DNA of 64,000 nt from Peribacillus alkalitolerans (GTDB lineage: Bacteria; Bacillota; Bacilli; Bacillales; DSM-1321), in NCBI RefSeq assembly GCF_010882125.1, contig NZ_JAAGVZ010000007.1, positions 124,001 through 188,000 on the forward strand, written 5' to 3'. Under the pieces are notes generated by a model that ran no database searches, was not told where the DNA came from, and saw nothing but the letters and a program-made list of their open reading frames with translations. Numbering within the stretch: the stretch's first letter is position 1; each line of letters opens with the position of its first letter. The translations under genes were made by a program, and so were the position numbers. Shown one piece after another: positions 19,434-26,694 of this stretch.

Positions 19434-21380
19434 ATGCAGCCACTGGGCATCAATAGGCAGAGTGAGATACATACCATCAAACGGCAGACAAACGATATAA
19501 AAGAAGGTCAAATCGTTACTGGTAAAGTATTAAAAATCCACCCGAATCAAACGGCTGAAGTTCAAATTGGTAGTGTGAAAATGACAGCTGTATTAGATGC
19601 TCCACTAAAAGCTGGAGAACGTTATTGGTTACAAGCAGGTTCTATTAATGGCCAATTGTCGTTTAAAGTATTGGGTGAGGCTCCTACCGAGCTACAAGGG
19701 GCTAAAGAATGGTCATTAAAGCTACTACAACAACTAAATATTCCAGAAACGAAGAATTCGTTAGCAGTAGCTCAACTATTCTTGAAAAAAAATTTTACGA
19801 TAACAAAGGATAGCATCATGAATGTCATTGGATGGTTAGATGGAAGTAAGAACATTGAAAAATCATCTTCCATTGTACAATTTATGTTCAAAAATGAGCT
19901 ACCCATAACGAAAGATGTTTTCTTTGCCTTGCAGTCATTAGATAAAAACAAGAGTTTTCATAACATGTTATCTACTCTAATACAGGAATTGACGCCAGAC
20001 AACAGTGAATCAGCCACCTTGCTAAAAAACCTGTTAACCACTAATCTTTCATCCCAAGAAAAGCTATTGGGAGAAAAACTTATTCTGCAATTAATAAAGA
20101 ATACTGTTAATCCGGATATCAAGGACATAAAAGAGAATTTATCAGCACTGCAAAAATTAGGGGTAGTTCCTCCTACTATGACTGAAAAGGAACTTGCAGC
20201 CAAGTTAATAGAGTCAATTAATAATGTACAGTCTATCAAAGGAAAAAATTTCATCCCTTTCAAAGATGTCCTTCGAATTTTAGGGGAAGCTAATCAGGCT
20301 ATAGCTAGTAAAAGAGAGGATCTAGTTGCAGTAGCTTTGAAAAAAATAGTGCAAATAGATCACACTGGTCAACTCAAACCTATATTAGAGGATATACAAG
20401 AGACAATAAAGAATGTTCAATCACAGCCTTTGCCTGAAATCGAAGGTAAATTAATAAAAATCTCTCAAAAGCTCGTAAGCGAATTTCTAAAAAACCTTGA
20501 GAACAATTTGGTTAACCTCCCTACCAAACAAAGTGAAAATATTACAAGGATCATTCAATCTGTATCAACTCTTCCTCTACAAGAAATGGAGAGTCTAAGT
20601 AATAATATCGGAAATACACTTTTTTCAATCGAAGAAAATAGTTCTGAAAAAGTTTTCTTACATCAAAAGCTATCTCAAAATGATTGGAACCAATTAGCTA
20701 AATTAGTTCAAGATGATATGAAAATGTTGAATATTTCCAATCCGGAAAGTGCAGCAGTAAATATCAAGAAATTAATAAGCTCATTAGGATTGGATTTTGA
20801 AAATAGTTTGCTCCGAATGAATGCTGATCCTGAAAAGAATAGTCAAGATTTAGTGACAATAAAACCATTATTAATGAAGCTAATTCAAGAAACACAATCT
20901 CAAAGTGTTCGAGAAACAGCGGAACAAGTGTTACATAGGATAACTGCTCAACAAATACTTACTCACGAAGCAGGACCGCTACAAAATATCATTGTGCAAA
21001 TTCCTCTACAATTAAGGGGTTTTCAGACTGATATGACGATGCAGTGGAGCGGAAGGAAGAATAAGGATGGCAATATTGATCCTGAATTCTGTAGAGTATT
21101 ATTTTATTTGAAGTTAGAACAAATAGATGAAACAGTAGTGGATATGCAGATTCAAAAGAAAATCATTACTGTATCCGTCTATAATGAGCGCTCGGATTTC
21201 ATAAAACAGATTGCACATCCCTTGATTCCAATGATTAAAGAGCATTTGAATGCTAAGGGTTTCACTCTATCCAATATCACGTTTGAAGCACCGAAGAAGG
21301 AAATGGATTTTATAAAACTAGATTCTGTAGACGATCGAATCATGGCAGGCCCTTATACGGGGGTGGATTTAAAAATATGA
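19434..21380 (+). CDS. ylqG: YlqG-like protein with FliK-type C-terminal domain
   Basis: The position between rnhB and ylqH identifies it as the ylqG counterpart; its function is not established. It has 648 residues with no signal peptide. The long middle is helical and hydrophilic with low sequence constraint. The C-terminal about 100 residues (from IIVQIPLQLRGFQTDMTMQW to NAKGFTLSNITFEAP) resemble the hook-length-control C-terminal domain of FliK: strands, then a helix LIPMIKEHLNAKGF preceding the last strand. ATG 19434 follows GGGAAGTGAT. It overlaps ylqH by four bases. With the FlhB-tail-like ylqH it forms a FliK/FlhB-like pair outside the fla/che operon. That domain reading is my inference. 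Confidence 0.8.
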   Translation: MQPLGINRQSEIHTIKRQTNDIKEGQIVTGKVLKIHPNQTAEVQIGSVKMTAVLDAPLKAGERYWLQAGSINGQLSFKVLGEAPTELQGAKEWSLKLLQQLNIPETKNSLAVAQLFLKKNFTITKDSIMNVIGWLDGSKNIEKSSSIVQFMFKNELPITKDVFFALQSLDKNKSFHNMLSTLIQELTPDNSESATLLKNLLTTNLSSQEKLLGEKLILQLIKNTVNPDIKDIKENLSALQKLGVVPPTMTEKELAAKLIESINNVQSIKGKNFIPFKDVLRILGEANQAIASKREDLVAVALKKIVQIDHTGQLKPILEDIQETIKNVQSQPLPEIEGKLIKISQKLVSEFLKNLENNLVNLPTKQSENITRIIQSVSTLPLQEMESLSNNIGNTLFSIEENSSEKVFLHQKLSQNDWNQLAKLVQDDMKMLNISNPESAAVNIKKLISSLGLDFENSLLRMNADPEKNSQDLVTIKPLLMKLIQETQSQSVRETAEQVLHRITAQQILTHEAGPLQNIIVQIPLQLRGFQTDMTMQWSGRKNKDGNIDPEFCRVLFYLKLEQIDETVVDMQIQKKIITVSVYNERSDFIKQIAHPLIPMIKEHLNAKGFTLSNITFEAPKKEMDFIKLDSVDDRIMAGPYTGVDLKI

Positions 21381-21676
21381 ATGAACAGGATAAACCTATT
21401 CGGAAATCAGCTATTGCACTTGGATACGAATCTTCGAAGGATTCTGCACCTAAGGTATTGGCAAAAGGAAAAGGAAAAATCGCTGAAAATATTTTAGAGA
21501 TAGCAAAAGAAAATGGAGTAACGATTCAAGAAGACCCTTCTCTTGTAGAGTTATTAGGGAAACTAGAAATCAACCAGACCATTCCGGAAGAGCTGTATCA
21601 AGCGGTAGCGGAAGTTTTTGCGTTTATATACAAATTAGATAAGCAAGCAGGAAAAAAGCCTCCGGTTCGTTCATGA
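21377..21676 (+). CDS. ylqH: YlqH, FlhB C-terminal-domain-like protein
   Basis: It has 99 residues with no membrane segment. Its body aligns with the cytoplasmic tail of the FlhB encoded at 59713-60792: APKVLAKGKGKIAENI against APIVVAKGVDYVAQKI, AKENGVTI against AKENDVVM, and TIPEELYQAVAEVFAFIYK against AIPEEFFKAIAEILAFVYK. The self-cleaving NPTH motif of FlhB is absent; the protein begins near the residue after it (SAIALGYE against YAIAIKYD). FlhB-tail-only proteins (FlhX in Helicobacter) can stand in for the cleaved FlhB tail; whether this one does is unknown. It starts inside the ylqG stop (ATGA). Its stop shares the palindrome TCATGA with the convergent GH4 gene. Confidence 0.88.
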   Translation: MNEQDKPIRKSAIALGYESSKDSAPKVLAKGKGKIAENILEIAKENGVTIQEDPSLVELLGKLEINQTIPEELYQAVAEVFAFIYKLDKQAGKKPPVRS

Positions 21677-21692
21677 AAAGGAGGCTTCCTTT
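21656..21692. terminator. bidirectional terminator inside the converging 3' ends of ylqH and the GH4 gene
   Basis: AAGCCTCC (21656-21663) pairs with GGAGGCTT (21680-21687). CCTTTT follows on the plus side and an A-run precedes on the other side. The loop contains both stop codons. Confidence 0.65.
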
Positions 21693-23011
21693 TGACCTTT
21701 AAAAAATCTAGGTAGGTATTCTTTATGTGCATTTAATAAATCATCCAATACTTTTTTTGCCAGTTCATCACTTGGCACCAAAGGATTGATGCAAAGGGCT
21801 AAAAGTGCTTTTTCGTATGAACCTGTAACAGCTGCTTCAGCGGCGACCACTTCAAAAGACTTGATCTGCTGCACCAATCCATTTACTTGGACAGGTAGTT
21901 CTCCTACAGCTAAAGGGATGGGGCCATTCTTTGTCACGACACAATTCACCTCTACTGCTGAGTGAGCTGAAAGGGAAGAAATAGCTCCATTATTCCTTAC
22001 ATTCAGTGTTTGGATATCTCCCTTATCGGAATAAATGGAAGAAATAAGATTACAAGCTGCGTCACTATAGTAAGCACCTCCTCGTTTTTCTAACTGAGGT
22101 GGTTTAATGGCTAAGTTTTCTTCTTTATATAATTCAAATAAGTCTGCTTCTAATCTTTTGACGACTTCAGCTCTTGTTGTTCCACTTTGGAAGGCGAGAA
22201 GCTCCTCATCTAAGATTTCCTTTGATTTAAAGTAGTAACGATGATAAGGGCACAGGATGACCCCCATGCTTTTCATGAAATCTGGTTGCCATGGCAAAGG
22301 AGCAATATTCCTCATCGTTAACTGTATATCTGGATTTGATAAAAGTTCAATGACTAATTCTGTTTTGTCCTCACCGTTTACCATAACACTAAGGCCATGT
22401 ACAAGATGGTTAAGTCCAGCAAATTGGATATACACATCCTCCTTTGGAACTCCTAATAATTTTGCGATGGAGACAGTCGTATGATAAGGAAGGTTGCAAA
22501 CCCCTACAATTTTTTTATGGTTACTATAACGAAGAAGGGCTTCCGTTACCATCCCAGCTGGATTAGTGAAATTGATTAACCATGCTTCGGGGCAGAGCTG
22601 TTCCATTTCCTCTGCGATTTCCAGCAATACTGGTATAGTTCGAAGTCCTTTGAACAATCCTCCTGCACCATTCGTTTCTTGGCCAATCATTCCATGTTGA
22701 AGAGGTATTCTTTCATCTTTAATCCGTGCATCCAGCATTCCTACACGCATTTGTGTTATTACAAATTGAGCATTTTTTAAGGCTTCTTCGCGATTAAAAG
22801 TCCTATGTATGGTTATTGGAAGGTTTGCATGATTGACCATCCTTTGAGAGAGTTTTGCGATTGTTTCTAGTTTCTCTTGTCCCTCATGTATGTCAACTAG
22901 CCAAATATCCTCAACTGGAAGCTCCTTATATCGTTTAATAAACCCTTCTATTAACTCAGGAGTATAGCTAGAACCTCCACCAATAACGGCGATTTTTAAG
23001 TTCGTTGTCAT
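21671..23011 (-). CDS. GH4 family phospho-glycosidase (6-phospho-beta-glucosidase type)
   Basis: NAD+ and Mn2+-dependent glycosidase that hydrolyses 6-phosphorylated disaccharides delivered by a PTS. It has 446 residues. The NAD-binding start is [14 protein letters not shown] (7-20). The metal ligands are Cys172 in GVCNLP and His202 in GLNHL, as in BglT/LicH-type GH4 enzymes. [20 protein letters not shown] and [15 protein letters not shown] are family strips. A GGGAGGA ribosome site lies 11 bases from ATG. Family practice would name it licH or celF. The amino-sugar context suggests a 6-phospho-chitobiose or related substrate instead, which the sequence alone cannot decide. It is the last gene of the leftward arm of the island. 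Confidence 0.9.
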   Translation of the reverse strand: MTTNLKIAVIGGGSSYTPELIEGFIKRYKELPVEDIWLVDIHEGQEKLETIAKLSQRMVNHANLPITIHRTFNREEALKNAQFVITQMRVGMLDARIKDERIPLQHGMIGQETNGAGGLFKGLRTIPVLLEIAEEMEQLCPEAWLINFTNPAGMVTEALLRYSNHKKIVGVCNLPYHTTVSIAKLLGVPKEDVYIQFAGLNHLVHGLSVMVNGEDKTELVIELLSNPDIQLTMRNIAPLPWQPDFMKSMGVILCPYHRYYFKSKEILDEELLAFQSGTTRAEVVKRLEADLFELYKEENLAIKPPQLEKRGGAYYSDAACNLISSIYSDKGDIQTLNVRNNGAISSLSAHSAVEVNCVVTKNGPIPLAVGELPVQVNGLVQQIKSFEVVAAEAAVTGSYEKALLALCINPLVPSDELAKKVLDDLLNAHKEYLPRFFKGQKEASFS

Positions 23012-23029
23012 AGATTAAAATTCCTCCCG

Positions 23030-23320
23030 TCATCCTTCAAATACAATTAAGTAACTAATCGGCGTTGCTATGATTACAGAAATGACGAATCTAAAAAGTA
23101 GTGTTTTGGGTGTCAGCTTCACTTTAGAAATTCTTGACCAGACAAAAATAATCCCAATTAATCCTCCAATACTATTCGAAACGAACATTGCCCATCTAAA
23201 ATCAAGACCGGTCCAAGTGATAGGTTTAGTCAAAATTAAATTTGTACCAACCATGATTAGTAAAAAGATAAATACATTGATGAATCCAATTCTTTGAACA
23301 CCTTTTTTTTCGGTTGACAT
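23030..23320 (-). CDS. small membrane protein of unknown function
   Basis: I do not recognise this 96-residue protein. It begins MSTEKKGVQR after an AGGAGATGATC ribosome site; a longer in-frame reading to 23455 would run into repeat copy E and is rejected. Three hydrophobic segments are clear: about 11-31 (IGFINVFIFLLIMVGTNLIL), 43-63 (WAMFVSNSIGGLIGIIFVW) and 74-93 (LLFRFVISVIIATPISYLIV). A basic loop (SRISKVKLTPK) lies between the second and third. It lies 18 bases before the GH4 gene, so they are probably co-transcribed. A role near the membrane in sugar uptake is possible but unsupported. Confidence 0.75.
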   Translation of the reverse strand: MSTEKKGVQRIGFINVFIFLLIMVGTNLILTKPITWTGLDFRWAMFVSNSIGGLIGIIFVWSRISKVKLTPKTLLFRFVISVIIATPISYLIVFEG

Positions 23321-23364
23321 ATGATCATCTCCTAATTTATTCCCTGACTCTATTAAACTAGCCT

Positions 23365-23490
23365 GTTGATTTCCGCTACAGGCACTCGCTTTTTCGCGGT
23401 CTCCCTTGTCCTGCTTTTCCCGCTGGATTCTCGCGCCTTCCGCTCCAATCAACACAGTTCAAAAATCAACAATGACCATTAACATAACCA
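23365..23490 (-). repeat. GTTGATT/AATCAAC interspersed repeat, copy E (subfamily II, short)
   Basis: The core 23365-23453 is 89 bp. Read on the minus strand it starts GTTGATTGGAGCGGAAGGCG and ends CGGAAATCAAC. The minus-strand left flank GGTTATGTTAATGG...ATTGTTGATTTTTG shares its layout with copy D. The copy sits between the EIIC gene and the small membrane-protein gene. Confidence 0.8.
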
Positions 23491-23517
23491 TTTCTTAAAA
23501 ATTATAAGTTGAAAAAC

Positions 23518-23548
23518 AAAAAGAGGGAACCAACAGATTCCCTCTTTT
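23518..23548 (-). terminator. terminator downstream of the EIIC gene
   Basis: AAAAGAGGGAA and TTCCCTCTTTT are exact inverted arms around an 8-base loop. On the minus strand the stem is followed by TGTTTTTC. The small membrane-protein and GH4 genes beyond it would then depend on readthrough or a promoter near repeat E. Confidence 0.8.
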
Positions 23549-23558
23549 CACTTTTCTA

Positions 23559-24839
23559 TTAGGCAACTTGGCTAGTTTGGTCGTCTTGTTCCATTTGTAC
23601 CATTTTCTTATCGTAAATCTTCATGAATGGTAGGTAAACCATGAATGAAATAGCGATATTTACAATGTTTAGAACAACTGCTCTCCAGTCTCCACCTGTA
23701 GCCAGGTAAGCACCTATTGGACCAGGCAATGTCCATGGTGCAAGGATATAAGTTGGTGTCACAAGACCTGTTGCAGTAGCGATATAAGAAATTGTAGCAA
23801 TAATTAGTGGAACTGCCACAAAAGGAATTATTAGGATTGGATTCAATACAATTGGAGTACCAAAAATGATTGGTTCATTGATATTGAATAATCCTGGGAC
23901 AAAACTTGTTCTTGAAAGAGTTTTTAAATATTGTGATCTTGCAAATAAAAGCATTGCTAATACTAATCCAAGTGTAGCACCAGATCCACCAATCCAGATG
24001 AACCATTGGTAGAATGGCTCAGGAGCGATGTGTGGCATAGAAGCTGCACCACCAGCAACTGCTTCAGCATTCTTAGCTAGGTATACTTCCCAAACTGGAC
24101 GTGCCACTGTTCCAACAACAGATACGCCGTGGATACCAAATGCCCAGAAGAAAGTGATTAGGAATACTGGAATTAATACCCCCGCAAGGCTATCCCCAGC
24201 TTTGACAATCGGAGCGGCTGCTTTATCAACTAGGCTGTGAAGATCGATTCCAAATACAACTGTAATGATAGTCATTAGTACAATTACAAAAGCAACTGGA
24301 ATTAATGCTTCGAAAGATCTTGCGACAGAAGGTGGAACTTGTTCAGGCATCTTGAACGTAATATTTTTGGTCTTACAGAAACGTAAAATTTCAACAGATA
24401 ATATCGATACAATCATGGTTACGAATAAACCATGTCCACCAAGGTTTGCCATCGGCAATACCCATCCTTGACCTTCCATTACTTGAGGAACGATAGTAAG
24501 TAAAAGTGCAGAAACAGCAATTTGTCCTCCTGATAATGCGTCAATTTTATAGCTTCGTGCCAAGTTATAACCGACCCCAAAGGCAATATAGAGGGACATG
24601 ATAAACATTGTCACACGATAAGGGATCAAAATTTGGACAAGATGTTCATTTGCCCAAGCTTTGATTGCCCATTCTTCAGGCACAGGCGGGAAAGCGATGA
24701 TAAGGAAGAATGAACCTACGATAATGAATGGCAATGCAGAAATGACCCCATCACGAATCGCCATTAAATGGCGCTGCTCCGAAAGTCTTGCCATTGGACC
24801 TGAGAGATACTTCTCAAGCCATGCGATAAAAACTTTCAT
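23559..24839 (-). CDS. PTS EIIC, lactose/cellobiose (chitobiose) family
   Basis: Membrane permease domain of a phosphoenolpyruvate phosphotransferase system. It has 426 residues from MKVFIAWLEKYLSGPMARL; the AGGAGG site lies 7 bases upstream, so an upstream in-frame start at 24932 is rejected. About eight to ten transmembrane segments are visible. NINEPIIFGTPIVLNP is the conserved sugar-contact strip with its Glu, and MAIRDGVISALPFIIVGS is the family N-terminal signature. It follows the EIIB gene. The Lac family includes cellobiose, lichenan and N,N'-diacetylchitobiose carriers; the substrate is not settled by sequence. Confidence 0.92.
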   Translation of the reverse strand: MKVFIAWLEKYLSGPMARLSEQRHLMAIRDGVISALPFIIVGSFFLIIAFPPVPEEWAIKAWANEHLVQILIPYRVTMFIMSLYIAFGVGYNLARSYKIDALSGGQIAVSALLLTIVPQVMEGQGWVLPMANLGGHGLFVTMIVSILSVEILRFCKTKNITFKMPEQVPPSVARSFEALIPVAFVIVLMTIITVVFGIDLHSLVDKAAAPIVKAGDSLAGVLIPVFLITFFWAFGIHGVSVVGTVARPVWEVYLAKNAEAVAGGAASMPHIAPEPFYQWFIWIGGSGATLGLVLAMLLFARSQYLKTLSRTSFVPGLFNINEPIIFGTPIVLNPILIIPFVAVPLIIATISYIATATGLVTPTYILAPWTLPGPIGAYLATGGDWRAVVLNIVNIAISFMVYLPFMKIYDKKMVQMEQDDQTSQVA

Positions 24840-24961
24840 TGTAAAGCCTCCTTTTTTTTTTGGATCCTTAGTTTGGAAGTCCATCCCTTTTTGTATGTAA
24901 GGGTAGTATGGATTGGGGAGTAACTTTCCCAAGCCAAGAGAGCCTATTTATAAAAAATTGC

Positions 24962-25270
24962 TTATAAAGAAAGCAATTCCTTAACCGTTTTTAAAATGAT
25001 TGGTCCACCGAGTGGTGAATAACCTTGAGGTGGAATGGCAGCACAAGGCACATTGGCTTCATCGCAAAATTGTTTAACAGAATCAAAACGGTGTCTTATT
25101 TGAGGTGCGACCATACAAATATCCCATCCGTTATTGATTTCATCTTCAACTTCACCGGTACCAATCGCAAGAACGTCCATTTCAATTCCGTTCTTAGCAG
25201 CTTCCTTTTTTAATGCGTTTACTACGATAGAACTGGACATACCACCAGAACAAACAAATAATACTTTCAT
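24962..25270 (-). CDS. PTS EIIB, lactose/cellobiose family
   Basis: Cytoplasmic phosphocarrier that passes phosphate from EIIA to the incoming sugar. It has 102 residues. The phosphorylated Cys7 lies in the N-terminal loop MKVLFVCSGGMSSS, and APQIRHRF and IPPQGYSPLGG are family features. AGGAGG precedes the start. It lies between the regulator gene and EIIC. Its EIIA partner is not in this arm but on the opposite strand at 26353. Confidence 0.92.
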   Translation of the reverse strand: MKVLFVCSGGMSSSIVVNALKKEAAKNGIEMDVLAIGTGEVEDEINNGWDICMVAPQIRHRFDSVKQFCDEANVPCAAIPPQGYSPLGGPIILKTVKELLSL

Positions 25271-25292
25271 ATTTCATTACCTCCTAAGATAG

Positions 25293-26141
25293 TTAAGATT
25301 TCTTCCTTTTTTGTACTGCATTATGAGTGTCGATAATCCGCTCATACACTTTAGGTCCCTTCTTCATGCACACAGCAATGAAGAGGGCATCAATCACAGC
25401 CAGTTGTGCAATTCTGGCACTCATGGTTCCTATCCTGACATTTTGTTCTTCATCGGATGTCGCCAGGATGATATCGGCTAATTTCTGTGCCGGGGATTTA
25501 CCATGCTGAGTCAGAAGGATAGTTACACAACCTTTATCTTTTGCCTCTGCAAGAAGATCAATAATTTCCTTTGTTTTGCCTGATGTTGAGACAACCAATA
25601 GTACATCCCCAGGTTCCATATTAGCCACCATCATCATTTGAACATGTATGTCTAGTGAGATGAAGGTTGGAATATTGATTCTTAAGAGTTTATAAGATGC
25701 ATCCATTGCAACGATTGAAGATCCACCAGCTCCATATAGAAACACTTTTTTTGCCAAATGAATCGCTTCACTTGCTTTTTCTAGCATATCCACTTGAAGG
25801 ATTTTCATGGTATTCATTAAGGCGCTTACAGATCTGTCCCTAACTTTATCCATTACTTGAATTAAACTGTCATCTGGCAAAAAAGAAGAATTCTGTATGA
25901 TTCCATCAAAAGAAGGATTCAATTCCTTAGCAATTTCAATCTTTAAACCTTTGAAACTATTAATCCCGATACGTTTGCAGAATCGAATAATGGCCGCTTC
26001 ACTCACTTCACATGCATCAGCCAAGTGCTTTGTACTCATATCAATAACGCGCTCTGGGTGAGATAACACATATTTTGCCACATTACTTTCTGCAGGGCTG
26101 AAATCCTTCAAATTTGACTCGATTAAATTAACAACATACAT
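25293..26141 (-). CDS. RpiR/MurR-family transcriptional regulator
   Basis: It has 282 residues. The N-terminal RpiR helix-turn-helix lies at about 30-65 (MSTKHLADACEVSEAAIIRF), and a C-terminal SIS sugar-phosphate domain lies at about 120-250 (VFLYGAGGSSIVAMD, VVSTSGKTKEI). Members sense phosphosugars; MurR, for example, senses MurNAc-6-P. Its place at the head of the leftward arm, divergent from the EIIA/mupG/murQ arm, makes it the likely regulator of both. A palindrome overlaps the -35 box of its predicted promoter. The ligand is inferred, not shown. The ribosome site is weak. Confidence 0.9.
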   Translation of the reverse strand: MYVVNLIESNLKDFSPAESNVAKYVLSHPERVIDMSTKHLADACEVSEAAIIRFCKRIGINSFKGLKIEIAKELNPSFDGIIQNSSFLPDDSLIQVMDKVRDRSVSALMNTMKILQVDMLEKASEAIHLAKKVFLYGAGGSSIVAMDASYKLLRINIPTFISLDIHVQMMMVANMEPGDVLLVVSTSGKTKEIIDLLAEAKDKGCVTILLTQHGKSPAQKLADIILATSDEEQNVRIGTMSARIAQLAVIDALFIAVCMKKGPKVYERIIDTHNAVQKRKKS

Positions 26142-26202
26142 TTGGCAGCACTTCTTCCTATAAAGCGATCCTTCTAAATGAAAGGGTTTTCAATATACAT
26201 GT

Positions 26203-26232
26203 ATTATAATATGCTTTGAAATATAATTTCAA
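26203..26232 (-). promoter_or_regulatory. predicted promoter of the regulator arm
   Basis: On the minus strand, TTGAAA (26232-26227), 18 bp, then TATAAT (26208-26203). The -35 box lies within a palindrome. Confidence 0.6.
26216..26232. promoter_or_regulatory. candidate operator for the RpiR-type regulator
   Basis: TTGAAAT-ATA-ATTTCAA is an exact 7-bp inverted repeat with a 3-base centre in the divergent intergenic region. Related half-sites follow at about 26258-26267 (AAATTTCAATTT) and 26313-26334 (ATTTC...GGAAAT). RpiR-family operators are often palindromes of this GAAAT/ATTTC kind. Confidence 0.55.
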
Positions 26233-26271
26233 TGATAAAAAAAATAAAATAAAATTAAATTTCAATTTTAG

Positions 26272-26300
26272 TGGAATAAACTGAAGAATGGCCTTACAAT
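26272..26300 (+). promoter_or_regulatory. possible promoter of the EIIA-mupG-murQ arm
   Basis: TGGAAT (26272-26277), a 17-bp spacer and TACAAT (26295-26300). The -35 box is poor, consistent with regulated expression. Confidence 0.4.
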
Positions 26301-26352
26301 AATTATACGGTAAATTTCATTTTCGAATTGGAAATGCATTGGAGGTAAAGAA

Positions 26353-26679
26353 ATGGAAACGATTAACTTAGAAATGGCTGTATTTGAAATTATCTCTTTT
26401 GGAGGAAATGCCAAAAGTTTATTTTATGAAGCGTTGAATGCTGCAGAAAATAACGACTTTGATAAAGCAGAAGAATTAATGAAAGAAGGAAGTGCTGAAT
26501 TAAACAAAGCACATAACATGCAGACTAAATTGATTCAATTTGAAATCAACGGTGGATCTATGGAAAAAACTCTTTTGTTAATTCACGCGCAAGATCATTT
26601 AATGACCACAATCAGTGAGCAATCATTAATTGAAAGAATGATAAAAATGAACAAAAAAATCATGGAGTTATCCAAATAA
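26353..26679 (+). CDS. PTS EIIA, lactose/cellobiose family
   Basis: Trimeric phosphocarrier that receives phosphate from HPr and passes it to EIIB. It has 108 residues. The active His78 lies in LLLIHAQDHLM, and the N-terminal helix ends EIISFGGNAKSLFYEAL. A TTGGAGGTAAAG site precedes ATG. It heads the rightward arm, 15 bases before the mupG-like gene, whereas EIIB and EIIC are on the other strand. This ties the PTS directly to the muramyl-sugar enzymes. Confidence 0.93.
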   Translation: METINLEMAVFEIISFGGNAKSLFYEALNAAENNDFDKAEELMKEGSAELNKAHNMQTKLIQFEINGGSMEKTLLLIHAQDHLMTTISEQSLIERMIKMNKKIMELSK

Positions 26680-26694
26680 AAGGAGGGGCTATTC

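Noticed and set aside
23321-23455. N-terminal extension of the small membrane protein to 141 residues
   Set aside because: The extension is translated repeat copy E; a good ribosome site sits directly before the internal ATG at 23320.
23559-26141. Island as a plain cellobiose/lichenan (lic) operon
   Set aside because: The PTS and GH4 families would fit, but EIIA is in the operon with mupG-like, amino-sugar kinase, anmK and murQ genes, and the regulator is RpiR/MurR type rather than LicR. The reading is kept only as an alternative for the GH4 enzyme.
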